A DNA stretch of 64,000 nt, taken from NCBI GenBank assembly GCA_013141125.1, contig JABFRO010000003.1:172458-236457 (forward strand), given 5' to 3'. Under the pieces are notes generated by a model. The model was not told the DNA's origin. It saw only the letters and a program-made list of their open reading frames with translations, and did no database searches. Shown here in pieces: positions 43,718 through 51,824 of the stretch (positions within the stretch are counted from its first letter, which is position 1; every line of letters begins with the position of its first letter). Source of the stretch: Methylophilaceae bacterium. Its GTDB lineage: Bacteria; Pseudomonadota; Gammaproteobacteria; Burkholderiales; Methylophilaceae. Position numbers and translations under genes: made by a program.

Positions 43718-44356
43718 TCAGCCTTCAATTACGCCAAAGCGTATGGCCAGGCGTACTAGTTCGACGGAGTTCAGGATGCCGAGTTTTTGTTTTAAAACGG
43801 TTTGATAGTTGGCCACGGTTTTTTGACTGATTTTAAGGATTTCGGCAATATCTTCCACAGAACGCCCTTCGGCCAGCAGGCGAAATACTTCAAATTCACG
43901 CGCGGAAAGTTTGCGCGTCGGGTCGTCATCGCCGGATAAGCTCTGCAATGCTATTTTCTGTGCCACAGCGGCGCTGATAAAGCCGCGACCTGCCGCTGCT
44001 TCGCGCACGGCGCGTACCAGGTCTTCAGCCGCTTCCGATTTTGCCACATAGCCGCGTGCGCCTGCGCTTAGTGCCTGCGAGGCAAATGCAGCGTTTTCAT
44101 GCATGGAAAAGATCACCACGCGCGCGCCATGATGGCGTGCCATGATGCGGCGCAAGGCTTCCAATCCGCCCATGCCTGGCATGGACATATCCATTACCAT
44201 TACATCCGGCAGATGCTCGCTATACCACTGATAGGCTTGTTCACCGCTATCGACTTCAGCAACGACTTCCATGCCGCCACTTTGTTCGAGTAGGCGGCGC
44301 AGACCGGAACGTACCACCACATGATCGTCTGCAAGCATGACGCGAATATTAGCCAT
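43718..44356 (-). CDS. NarL/FixJ-family response regulator
   Basis: A 212-residue regulator. The receiver domain (about 1-120) has the acidic pair in VMLADDHVVVRSGLRRLLEQ and the phospho-acceptor in VMVMDMSMPGMGGLEALRR (Asp about 55), with the Lys in YVAKSEAAEDLV. The LuxR-type HTH (about 145-210) is LSAREFEVFRLLAEGRSVED followed by ISQKTVANYQTVLKQKLGI. It starts immediately after the histidine kinase stop (no gap), so the two form a phosphorelay pair. The closest general match is the UvrY/UhpA type. Target genes are unknown. Confidence 0.93.
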   Translation of the reverse strand: MANIRVMLADDHVVVRSGLRRLLEQSGGMEVVAEVDSGEQAYQWYSEHLPDVMVMDMSMPGMGGLEALRRIMARHHGARVVIFSMHENAAFASQALSAGARGYVAKSEAAEDLVRAVREAAAGRGFISAAVAQKIALQSLSGDDDPTRKLSAREFEVFRLLAEGRSVEDIAEILKISQKTVANYQTVLKQKLGILNSVELVRLAIRFGVIEG

Positions 44357-45727
44357 TTATACAACATCCTTTGCCAGAAAGGGTAGGCGTACCGCTATCA
44401 GCACCCCTGAGTTTGGTTGATTGGCAGCGTACTCGCTCTCTATCATGACAGTTCCTCCCAAGCCTTCAACGCGTTCGCGCATTCCCGCCAGGCCAAAACC
44501 ACTCGGCGTTGAGCCGGTATCAAATCCCATCCCATCATCCTTGATTAATAAAGTTAAATCCTCACCGTTACGGCTGACCGTAATCGCGACGTGCCGCGCA
44601 TGGGCATGGCGCGCAATATTGGTCAGACATTCCTGAACGATGCGGTAAGCCGTAATGGCGATGCCTTCCTCGGCATCTTCCAGTTGCTGGGAAATGTGTA
44701 CTGTGCAGCAAATATCCGGGTGGCGTTGCTGCCAAAGATCAACCAGTTCCTGTAAAGCTACTGCCAGTCCCAGTTCCTCCAGCACGCCAGGGCGCAGGCG
44801 TTGCAGCATGGTGTGCACCATATCCATCATTTGCCGTGCCACGCTATCAATCGCTTTGGCACTTTCATGCGTATGCGCAAGGTGTTTGGCATTGAGAATA
44901 GCGGAGGCATCCATATGGATTGCGGTCAAACACTGGCCAATTTCATCATGCAGATCGCGTGCCAAACTTTTACGTTCATCCTCTTGCAAGCGAATCATTT
45001 GTTGTGCCAAACGATGATTGTTGCGTATGCTGCTTTGCAGCGTTTGTGCCATGGTGTTGAATTTATCACTGATGCTGGATAGTTCTGGCAATGAAAAAAC
45101 CGGTAAGCGCGCATCCAGATGTCCGATTTCCAGTTCTGTTAATGCCTTTAAAATGCGGTCTACCGGACGCAAAGCGCGGCTTACCGCCCAATACACCATG
45201 GCATTGACGGCGACAAAGAAAAACGCCGCAAGTGACAGCAAGCCTAAAATGTCATGCCATATTTCTGCAATTTCATAAGTAGGATCAGGCGTTACAATCA
45301 GCTCACCCAGTACGCGCCCACTGGCGTAAATCGGACGTCGAATAGGCGGCATGTTGGAGGATACGACATCCATGGTTTTGGCAAACCATGCAGGCGGCAG
45401 ATTCTCAATACGTCTATCTGCGCTGTAATTACTATCACGCAAGCGACCGGCGGCATCAAAAAACTCGATGCGCAAATGGCGAATATTACTCAGACTTTGC
45501 AGGCGAAAAATGGAGGCTTTGTTCTGATTTTCGCTATTTAACCAGGCATAATCCGAGGTGTAATAGAGAATCTCGGCATCCAGCAAATGTAAGGCCAGGC
45601 CGGCGGTAGATTGAACTTCTGCACGCACATCTTCACGCGCATTACGCGCCATGAGCAATGCGCCTATGAGCATGACTAATAATAGCAATGCATTGATAAT
45701 CAGGTTTATACGGAGTTTTAAGTTCAC
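44357..45727 (-). CDS. Membrane sensor histidine kinase, NarX/UhpB type
   Basis: A 456-residue inner-membrane kinase. A first TM helix (about 10-27) precedes a periplasmic sensor region of about 120 residues, a second TM (about 150-175) and a HAMP linker. The HisKA_3 dimerisation helix follows with the phospho-acceptor in SLARDLHDEIGQCLTAIH (His about 254). The HATPase_c domain has AYRIVQECLTNIARHAHARH (N box) and LLIKDDGMGFDTGS (G1 box). The start is GTG at 45727. It is coupled to the response regulator downstream. The signal cannot be guessed; the sensor region matches no domain I recognise. Confidence 0.9.
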   Translation of the reverse strand: MNLKLRINLIINALLLLVMLIGALLMARNAREDVRAEVQSTAGLALHLLDAEILYYTSDYAWLNSENQNKASIFRLQSLSNIRHLRIEFFDAAGRLRDSNYSADRRIENLPPAWFAKTMDVVSSNMPPIRRPIYASGRVLGELIVTPDPTYEIAEIWHDILGLLSLAAFFFVAVNAMVYWAVSRALRPVDRILKALTELEIGHLDARLPVFSLPELSSISDKFNTMAQTLQSSIRNNHRLAQQMIRLQEDERKSLARDLHDEIGQCLTAIHMDASAILNAKHLAHTHESAKAIDSVARQMMDMVHTMLQRLRPGVLEELGLAVALQELVDLWQQRHPDICCTVHISQQLEDAEEGIAITAYRIVQECLTNIARHAHARHVAITVSRNGEDLTLLIKDDGMGFDTGSTPSGFGLAGMRERVEGLGGTVMIESEYAANQPNSGVLIAVRLPFLAKDVV

Positions 45728-45909
45728 ACGGCTGGCGTTTCTTGAAGCTGATACCGGAAGGCATAAGCATTGAAAAAGCTATCTGGAAAATAGTGGAGTT
45801 TAAGTTTTGCCAATGGTGGCTAGTTTAAAGTGTTGGCGAAAAACCGATACGGGAATAATTCCCGACCATGCCAATTACCTTGTGTTTTTCGAGAAAAAAT
45901 CCCATAACA

Positions 45910-46041
45910 GAAGGTGATGCTCTCCCTTATACAGGGACGCTGCTACCTTGTAATATCCACATCGCGTTGTTAGGTTCATCTCCATGCTCCTCATAACTGC
46001 TCCATAGTGATTGGGCCGATGCTAGCGCATCGGCTTTTTTT
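45910..46041 (+). ncRNA. Candidate small RNA with CUCC motifs
   Basis: A 333-bp gap between the kinase and amidase genes, both on the minus strand, carries a strong terminator that acts only on the plus strand (46015-46041). No plus-strand gene precedes it. A possible promoter is TTGTGT (45880-45885), 17 bp, CATAAC (45903-45908). The predicted 130-nt RNA starts with a hairpin (AAGGT ... ACCTT around CTCCC/GGGAC) and contains an open stretch with CATCTCC, GCTCCTC and CTGCTCC, sequences complementary to Shine-Dalgarno sites. It does not look like 6S, tmRNA or 4.5S RNA. Confidence 0.45.
46015..46041 (+). terminator. Plus-strand rho-independent terminator of the candidate sRNA
   Basis: GCCGATGC (46015-46022) pairs exactly with GCATCGGC (46027-46034) around a 4-base loop, followed by eight Ts. 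On the minus strand there is no T-run, so it does not serve the amidase gene. Confidence 0.85.
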
Positions 46042-46060
46042 TGCGTTGAAAAATTGCGTG

Positions 46061-46894
46061 TTACTTTGCCACCAGATGACGGCTGTGGCACCAGCCGACT
46101 ATATCCATTACGCCATTGGCCGATCCAACCACGTCCACCTGCCACCACACGCCGTTACGTTGCAAAACTTCAACTTCAGTGCCAACTGGTAAAGGGCTGC
46201 CTGGGAGTAGTGAAAATTCTGTTCCCGCACCACTGCGCACATTGAGATCTGCTGTGGTTTGAAAGTGCTCGGATTGATCGCCACCTCTACCTAGCAAACG
46301 GGAACGTACTGATGCCATGGGAAAGTCCGGGCCGGGATCCGTTTTACGCCCCGGAGCAATGTCTTCATGTCCAAGCACATCAGTCAGTCCGTAAGCTTTG
46401 ACCAGCGCTAAACTAGCCGCAAGTGTGGCCTCAATTTGCGCTTCGGTATAAGCATGCCAACCGGAGGGCGGCGTTCCTGCCGGATCATTTTTATGGTTGG
46501 CAATGGTGACTTCGCTCTCGGCATAGCTGCGGCGGGTGAGTGGTGACACCCATTTACCGCCACTTTGAATCAGTTTTCCGGCATTATCCAGCTCAATGCC
46601 AATGGTGTAACGATTCAGGCTGGTCAGGCTGCCCCATTGCGATACGCCCGCATGTTGTGCCAGACGGTTGAAAGCAACCATTTGCGTAATCGTGCCATCA
46701 CGCGCAATGACCAGATGCGCGGATACTTTTGATGCTCGATTCTGAAACCAGGAAATAGCACCCTCAGCACTACTACCTGCGGTGTAATGAATGATCAGAA
46801 ATTTTGGCTGTATAACGCCGCCGATATTGGGGCTGGGAATAAACGCCACACTATTGTCGTCATCTTTAATTAAGCGGTGATTGCGGATTTTCAT
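46061..46894 (-). CDS. N-acetylmuramoyl-L-alanine amidase (Amidase_2) with SH3 domain
   Basis: A 277-residue zinc amidase that cuts the link between MurNAc and the stem peptide. The Amidase_2 domain (about 25-190) has FLIIHYTAGSSAEGAISWF (first Zn ligand His), SAHLVIARDGTITQMV, YTIGIELDNAG, and VLGHEDIAPGRKTDPGPDFP (second His and catalytic residues). An SH3-like domain closes it (about 205-277; TADLNVRSGAGTEFSLLPG). No signal peptide or lipobox is seen, which is odd for a cell-wall enzyme. It is the last gene of a four-gene minus-strand module after a single-TM protein, a FecR-like lipoprotein and a membrane protein. Confidence 0.88.
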   Translation of the reverse strand: MKIRNHRLIKDDDNSVAFIPSPNIGGVIQPKFLIIHYTAGSSAEGAISWFQNRASKVSAHLVIARDGTITQMVAFNRLAQHAGVSQWGSLTSLNRYTIGIELDNAGKLIQSGGKWVSPLTRRSYAESEVTIANHKNDPAGTPPSGWHAYTEAQIEATLAASLALVKAYGLTDVLGHEDIAPGRKTDPGPDFPMASVRSRLLGRGGDQSEHFQTTADLNVRSGAGTEFSLLPGSPLPVGTEVEVLQRNGVWWQVDVVGSANGVMDIVGWCHSRHLVAK

Positions 46895-46927
46895 TTTGTA
46901 AGCTCCCTCTGTTTTGGTTAGTCAGGA

Positions 46928-47662
46928 CTATTGCGACGGTAAGGCCAGATGCTGAATCTTGCTGCGTAACCCCGGGCTGGCGAAGGTAAAGTTATGCACC
47001 ACGTTTTCCGCCAGTAGTTGATCTTTTTCGGCCGCAGAGGGAACACTAAAGGCAATAAATAAAGAGCTGTACTCTTCTTTTTCACCAATTACCAGCTCCA
47101 AATTGCGTGCTGCATAGGGCACCTGAAACACCACTTCGCCTTCTTCTGCGCTACGACTATTAACGGCTTTGTAAAGATTGGAAATAGGCGCACGCGGCAC
47201 GCCATCCATTTTTAATCGAAATCCCTCATCCCATAAAAGCACCAGGGAGCCAGCATCGTTCATGAGGCGAATCGAGAGTTTAAGCACCCATTTTTCTGAG
47301 TTTAGCGGTTCTGCATGTGCAGAAAGTAAGGTGTAGGTTAACTTGCCCAGCTTAACTACATTGGAGGCTTGATGCGCGCCAGCTGCAGGGGAGTGCGAAT
47401 TCTCAGCAACAACTGCGCGTGCATCACTGGCTGCTGAGGGCGTGGTGCCACTTGCCGTTGCAACTGTTGAAATGCCTGATTCAGGTGCCACCGTTACCGA
47501 TTTAGCCTCGGAAGACTTGCTACCCAACAGACCTGTCTGATTCAGCGCAAGCAAAAATCCACCTGTCGCTGTGATTACACCGGCAATCGCTGTCAGTACG
47601 CCGGGGAAAGTCACCCACCAACTTTTTGTTCCCCCATCCTCACTCATATTTACATCCTTCAT
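46928..47662 (-). CDS. Single-TM protein of unknown function
   Basis: A 244-residue protein with no family I recognise. One TM helix lies near the N-terminus (PGVLTAIAGVITATGGFLLAL, shortened: about residues 17-38), followed by a Ser/Ala/Val-rich linker to about 105 and a C-terminal beta-rich domain (about 105-235; LTYTLLSAHAEPLNSEKWVL, then LELVIGEKEEYSSLFIAFSV). Such a domain outside the membrane could bind a ligand. The N-terminus faces the cytoplasm if the positive-inside rule applies weakly. It lies 33 bp before the amidase and 104 bp after the FecR-like gene, in the same direction. Confidence 0.7.
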   Translation of the reverse strand: MKDVNMSEDGGTKSWWVTFPGVLTAIAGVITATGGFLLALNQTGLLGSKSSEAKSVTVAPESGISTVATASGTTPSAASDARAVVAENSHSPAAGAHQASNVVKLGKLTYTLLSAHAEPLNSEKWVLKLSIRLMNDAGSLVLLWDEGFRLKMDGVPRAPISNLYKAVNSRSAEEGEVVFQVPYAARNLELVIGEKEEYSSLFIAFSVPSAAEKDQLLAENVVHNFTFASPGLRSKIQHLALPSQ

Positions 47663-47766
47663 GTAGCTGTAGCCTGATTTTTAATCAAGCATAGCGATAA
47701 TCGATACGCCAATTTATGTAACTTGGCAACTGCGAATGTCTTCTTTCAAGCTATTTTAAAATCAAT

Positions 47767-48615
47767 TTAGCCTGGCGTGTACGATGGATTCTGCATTTTC
47801 GGCGGCTTATTCCTGATTGGGGGTAATGGCAGGTTGAAACGGATATTCGGTGATTCGCTGCGCGGTGCGCAGCTTCTTTCCAGTTGCGCTTTGTTAAATG
47901 AGAAGTTACCCGTTGTACATTGGTTGCGGTCGCTTGAATGAAGCTTGTTATCGGCGCAGCACCAGCCTTGAAAAGTGTAGTTATTACGCCAACGTACAAT
48001 ATCCGCCAATTGCGGCTCGGAGAGGCTTTTTAAACTAATTCCATCCTGCTTGTGTACGATGATTCTTTGACCCGCCTTTACACGCACTGGTTGCGGTCGC
48101 ACCATGGCCACATTGCCTTTAAGGACGGTTATCCCCGATTGTTGAGTAGTGACTATGATATTAATCTGGCTGTGGCTTATGGCTTCCAGTACCGGGCTCT
48201 CTATGCAAAAATCCTGCTTATCCAGGAAGGATTGCCCTTTGAAAATGCGGATAAAAATGCAAACTCCCTCGCTAAGCCGCTTGACAAGGAAAATGGGATC
48301 GGTGTTTTCATCCAGTTGAAAAAAGCCACCGCTGGTAAAATCCACCAAACCGCTGCTATTTTGTCCGGTAGTGATCGTGTCGCCTACTTTAACCAAGGCT
48401 CCATTCTGAGCGCGCTCGCCATTAAGGAAAACATTGGAACCAGAAACACCTAGAATACCAATAGTATCTCCGGTTTCAGGAATCTTGGTGGCAGGCGGTG
48501 CGCTAATCCTCTCTATCATGCTGTTTGGCCCCACTGTACTCTGCGTGGTCACGCAGCCTGATTGCAGCAGTGCCACGATCAATAGCACATTTTTTATAGA
48601 AAATAATTGTCTCAT
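47767..48615 (-). CDS. FecR-domain lipoprotein
   Basis: A 282-residue protein. A lipoprotein signal (lipobox LLQSGC, Cys about 21) is followed by a FecR-like beta domain (about 50-190): GDTIGILGVSGSNVFLNGE, then VGDTITTGQNSSGLVDFTSG, then VLEAISHSQINIIVTTQQSG, then RVKAGQRIIVHKQDGISL. Classical FecR relays signals to a sigma factor, but no sigma factor is near and this one is lipid-anchored rather than membrane-spanning. The C-terminus has cysteines (WCCADN, CTTG, RSCAPRS) that could form disulfides. It overlaps the upstream membrane-protein gene by 4 bp. Confidence 0.78.
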   Translation of the reverse strand: MRQLFSIKNVLLIVALLQSGCVTTQSTVGPNSMIERISAPPATKIPETGDTIGILGVSGSNVFLNGERAQNGALVKVGDTITTGQNSSGLVDFTSGGFFQLDENTDPIFLVKRLSEGVCIFIRIFKGQSFLDKQDFCIESPVLEAISHSQINIIVTTQQSGITVLKGNVAMVRPQPVRVKAGQRIIVHKQDGISLKSLSEPQLADIVRWRNNYTFQGWCCADNKLHSSDRNQCTTGNFSFNKAQLERSCAPRSESPNIRFNLPLPPIRNKPPKMQNPSYTPG

Positions 48616-49568
48616 GGCGCTATCCTTTCTTTATCCCGGTGTAAAAACAAAGGCTCGACTTGCCTGATTTCTGCTGACTTTACAGCGCTTACAGGCAACC
48701 AGAATACGCGTTTGCTGTTCGCATCCCACAGCACGAATTCTTGATCGGATTTGTTGAGCAGATACAGTTTCTTCTGATCGCCCAAGGACTTGGTGTCAGT
48801 CAACGCGAGAGTTACGACAGGCAAATGAATCTGCCGTTGCAGCACACCATAAAGCATAGGTAACAGCAAAAAATAAAGCAGGAAAATAATAATAAAAGGC
48901 GACATATAGAGTAGTCGTGCGCGCCAACCGCTGACCACCTCCCAGGCAAGAAAAAGTAATAGGCCTTCTTTGAGCAGCATTAGTAAACTATTAGCGAAAA
49001 TAGCATTCAGTTTTGATGTGTCACCCAGAATGAGTAATTGTGCCAGCCCTGCGGTCTTGCCATGTGCAGCCTCATTAAAAAGCAAACCGGAAACTTCCAG
49101 CGGCGCTTTAAAAATTCTGGGATCTTCAGTGCCTACCAATAGTGCCATCAGCAACACAATAAACGCGATAACTCGCCAAAATTCGGGAAAGCGCTGATTG
49201 AACGCTATCAAACTACTCATTACCCAGTCTTGTTTGGTTTTGAGCCAGGCAAGTTTGAATGATGACATTCCTGCAAGTAATAACAATACTGGCAGAGCGA
49301 TAACGCTGATCAAAATCAACAGGTTGAGTACAATTTCCCCCGTCTGCGCCACCACAGTAATAAGATAACGTCCGCCCTCTTCCAGATAGTGCTCGTGCTC
49401 CAAGTGCACTAATCCTGACAAACCCAGCAGATTGAGTTGTGCAACGCTGGAAAGATAGCCAAATACGTAAAAAATGGCGGCGATACCTCCCACTGAGCCG
49501 GATAGCCAGCCGATAAAAACTGCAACTGCCTTGGTCAGACTTTGTTTTTCAGGAGTCAACGTATCCAT
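48612..49568 (-). CDS. Polytopic inner-membrane protein of unknown function
   Basis: A 318-residue protein with about five TM helices (about 16-38, 78-102, 130-150, 195-215 and 222-245) and a soluble C-terminal tail of about 70 residues. No enzyme motif or known family was recognised. The tail (ALTDTKSLGDQKKLYLLNKS, then DQEFVLWDANSKRVFWLPV) reads like a small beta domain. Its stop overlaps the FecR-like gene start by 4 bp, making it the first gene of the four-gene envelope module. Nothing shows what it transports or senses. Confidence 0.72.
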   Translation of the reverse strand: MDTLTPEKQSLTKAVAVFIGWLSGSVGGIAAIFYVFGYLSSVAQLNLLGLSGLVHLEHEHYLEEGGRYLITVVAQTGEIVLNLLILISVIALPVLLLLAGMSSFKLAWLKTKQDWVMSSLIAFNQRFPEFWRVIAFIVLLMALLVGTEDPRIFKAPLEVSGLLFNEAAHGKTAGLAQLLILGDTSKLNAIFANSLLMLLKEGLLLFLAWEVVSGWRARLLYMSPFIIIFLLYFLLLPMLYGVLQRQIHLPVVTLALTDTKSLGDQKKLYLLNKSDQEFVLWDANSKRVFWLPVSAVKSAEIRQVEPLFLHRDKERIAP

Positions 49569-49689
49569 TACATTTTGCTCTCACCCAAGTATGGCAGATG
49601 CCAGAGAATATTCCCCAGCACATATGACCACAGCCTGATTATCATTAGGCACTTAATATTCTTTGGAATCAATACCTGTTTTTAGATAG

Positions 49690-49714
49690 CGCGCCTGCCA
49701 GTCTGGCGGGCGCG
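49690..49714. terminator. Strong intergenic hairpin
   Basis: CGCGCCTGCCA (49690-49700) pairs with TGGCGGGCGCG (49704-49714) with one G-T pair and a 3-base loop. No T-run follows on either strand. It may stabilise or end a transcript. Confidence 0.4.
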
Positions 49715-49758
49715 AAAGCTGCCATATTTTTTGCAGTTTTTATTGAGTATTCAATCAA

Positions 49759-49795
49759 ATAAAAAGGGCTGACGCATAGCGCCAACCCTTTTTAA
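49759..49795. terminator. Bidirectional terminator after the cupin gene
   Basis: AAAAAGGG (49761-49768) and CCCTTTTT (49786-49793) pair, with an imperfect inner stem TG-CGC/GCG-CA. A- and T-runs make it usable on both strands. It lies 40 bp past the cupin stop. Confidence 0.75.
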
Positions 49796-49834
49796 TGCAA
49801 TGCATTTTAGTGGCTATATGCCACATGCACGAAA

Positions 49835-50113
49835 TTAACCGTGCTTATAGTGCTTTTTCAAAGCCTTTTTTACTTCCCACTTGCAACTCAGGCCTTCAGG
49901 AAACACCAATAGATCACCTGCAGTGAAATCAACGGCGGCGCTACCATCGTTTGGGGTGATGGTGCAGTCGCCTTCAAGAATATAAGCGGTTTCACGTGCA
50001 TTAAATTCAAAAGGAAATACTGAAACTTCTTTCGACCAGGTGGGCCATTTTGCAACGCCAAGTTGCTTTAAACGATCTTCGCTCGGATTGTGTTCAATGC
50101 TAATGTTCGCCAT
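49835..50113 (-). CDS. Small cupin protein (EutQ/DUF861-like)
   Basis: A 92-residue single cupin. The two cupin motifs are partial: FEFNARETAYILEGDCTITP (about residues 35-54) and FTAGDLLVFPEGLSCKWEV (about 63-81). The metal-binding histidines of the classic motif are absent in this form, as in many DUF861 proteins. Its N-terminus has KWPTWSKEVSVFPFEF, common in this family. The substrate is unknown. It lies alone between a terminator and a 181-bp gap before the FAD/ferredoxin gene and is not clearly in an operon. Confidence 0.8.
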   Translation of the reverse strand: MANISIEHNPSEDRLKQLGVAKWPTWSKEVSVFPFEFNARETAYILEGDCTITPNDGSAAVDFTAGDLLVFPEGLSCKWEVKKALKKHYKHG

Positions 50114-50294
50114 ATTTAATTCCTTTTTATATGCGTTGCGCCTGAAATGCAGCGCGTTTGGATTGAGTTGCGAAATGAGATTACTTAAGTGATTCTGCTA
50201 AGCATTCAGATGTGCTTTACGCAATGCGCATAATAGATGGTTTTAGTCTTGGCTTCCAGCCCGTTCTTTTATTCTGTATGGCTGAATTAATAAT

Positions 50295-51605
50295 CTAGCT
50301 GGCGACAGGTGTGGTGCCGTAATGCGTTTCTACCATGATGCCGATTTCTTTTAGAAAGGGTGTGGGTAACACACCACCAGCGCATATGATGACAGCTTCA
50401 TTGGGAATTTCCTCGATTTCCTTGCTGGATAATTCGATTTGTACCGTGTCTGAAAAAATCTCCTTAACCTTGGATTTAAGTTCCACTCTGAGCCGTCCAG
50501 CGGCCTCTGCTTTTTGCAGATCTTCACGGTTTTTTCCTTTGACTCGGCCAAAGGCTTCACTGCGATAAGATAGCGTGACTGTAGTATCGGGCTGTGCGGA
50601 AATGGTAATGGCGGCTTCCAATGCACTGTCGCCGCCGCCTACTACCAATACATGCATACCGCGATATTGTTCAGGGTCTATCAGGCGATACACCACCTTG
50701 GCTTGCTCTTCTCCGGCCACATCCAGTTTGCGCGGTGTACCCATGCGGCCAATGGCCAGCAATATATTGGCAGTCTGATAGGTGGTTTTGGAGGTTTTAA
50801 CCGCATAGCCTAATTCGGTTTTAGAGATGGTTTCCATGCGTTCGTTAAAATGGACATTGAGGTTCTGCTCACTGAGTACGCGCAACCAGAACCCCAGCAG
50901 TTCCTCCTTGCTGATGTCGTACATTTCTACTTTGCCGACAATGGGCAAAACTACAGGCTGGGTCATGGCAACCTTGTTACGCGGGTATTTGTAAATGGCA
51001 CCGCCCAAAGAATCTTCCTGTTCCAGCGTCACGTAGTTGAGCTTGCCGGCCTTGGCTGCCAATGAGGCCGAAAGCCCGGCGGGACCGGCACCAATAATGA
51101 CGACATCGAATTCGTTGCCCTCATTTTTTTTGTTCAGTATGGAATCAATAGACTGCTTGCCCTGTTCGGCGGCTTTGCGAATCAAGCCCATGCCCCCCAG
51201 TTCACCCGCAATAAAGATATTAGCGACATTGGTTTCAAAGGAGGGGGCGACATAAGGAATATCCATGCCACGTTTTTCGGTACCAAATACCAGCTGAATA
51301 CCCTCTACCGGACATGCTAGCAGACAGGCGCCATGACCAATACAGTGAGCAGGGTCGGTCAGCTCGGCCTTGCCGTTTATCATGCTTAAGGCTTTTTCCG
51401 GGCAGGCTTTGACACAGGCACCGGAGCCAACGCAGCGTCCCGGATCAATTATGGGGTGGATGGAGGCCGGCTCAGTTAACCCGGCCTCTCTTGCTTCATG
51501 CAGGCGCGCGTGGCCACGCCGATTGCGTCGTTTTTGGCGTGAGATGTAAAGCGCTAGAATCAACAGAAGTGGGGTGAGATAGATCAGTAAGGTTATACTT
51601 GGCAT
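50295..51605 (-). CDS. Membrane-anchored 2[Fe-S] ferredoxin-FAD oxidoreductase (TrxR-like fold)
   Basis: A 436-residue protein. One TM helix at the N-terminus (about 4-21) is followed by basic residues, then two iron-sulfur motifs (about 58-105): CVGSGACVKACPE and CIGHGACLLACPVEG. The second Cys of each usual C-x2-C-x2-C-x3-CP motif is Ser or His. The rest is a two-dinucleotide flavoprotein: FAD site VVIIGAGPAGLSASLAAKAG (about 168) and NAD(P) site HVLVVGGGDSALEAAITIS (about 325), with GRMGTPRKL. No redox CxxC is seen. It probably passes electrons between NAD(P)H or ferredoxin and the membrane. It diverges from a b-type cytochrome and a 27-haem cytochrome c across 219 bp, so it is probably the inner end of an electron conduit. 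Confidence 0.85.
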   Translation of the reverse strand: MPSITLLIYLTPLLLILALYISRQKRRNRRGHARLHEAREAGLTEPASIHPIIDPGRCVGSGACVKACPEKALSMINGKAELTDPAHCIGHGACLLACPVEGIQLVFGTEKRGMDIPYVAPSFETNVANIFIAGELGGMGLIRKAAEQGKQSIDSILNKKNEGNEFDVVIIGAGPAGLSASLAAKAGKLNYVTLEQEDSLGGAIYKYPRNKVAMTQPVVLPIVGKVEMYDISKEELLGFWLRVLSEQNLNVHFNERMETISKTELGYAVKTSKTTYQTANILLAIGRMGTPRKLDVAGEEQAKVVYRLIDPEQYRGMHVLVVGGGDSALEAAITISAQPDTTVTLSYRSEAFGRVKGKNREDLQKAEAAGRLRVELKSKVKEIFSDTVQIELSSKEIEEIPNEAVIICAGGVLPTPFLKEIGIMVETHYGTTPVAS

Positions 51606-51721
51606 GGTAATAGGGATGATTTACCTCAGACATTTGGATGGTATTAATATACGTTCGTTGAGCGAGGGACTAAACCGTTAGTCTATAAAATTATTGAAAT
51701 TTTTGACAGTACGCGCATAAT

Positions 51722-51742
51722 ACGTGTGAAAATTTCACACGT
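51722..51742. promoter_or_regulatory. Perfect 21-bp palindromic operator between divergent redox genes
   Basis: ACGTGTGAAA (51722-51731), a central A, and TTTCACACGT (51733-51742) form an exact palindrome. It lies 117 bp upstream of the FAD/ferredoxin gene and 82 bp upstream of the cytochrome b gene, with a TTGACA box at 51703-51708. It is likely the binding site of a dimeric regulator; which one is unknown. Confidence 0.65.
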
Positions 51743-51824
51743 CAATTTAGCGCAGACTGCATTCAGCTTCTCATAAAACTCATAGAGTTGGTTACTAATT
51801 TACTAAAAAATAAAAGGAAATTTA

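Noticed and set aside
45927-46148. 73-codon minus-strand frame downstream of the amidase
   Set aside because: It overlaps the amidase C-terminus in another frame and runs through a rho-independent terminator stem; no RBS.
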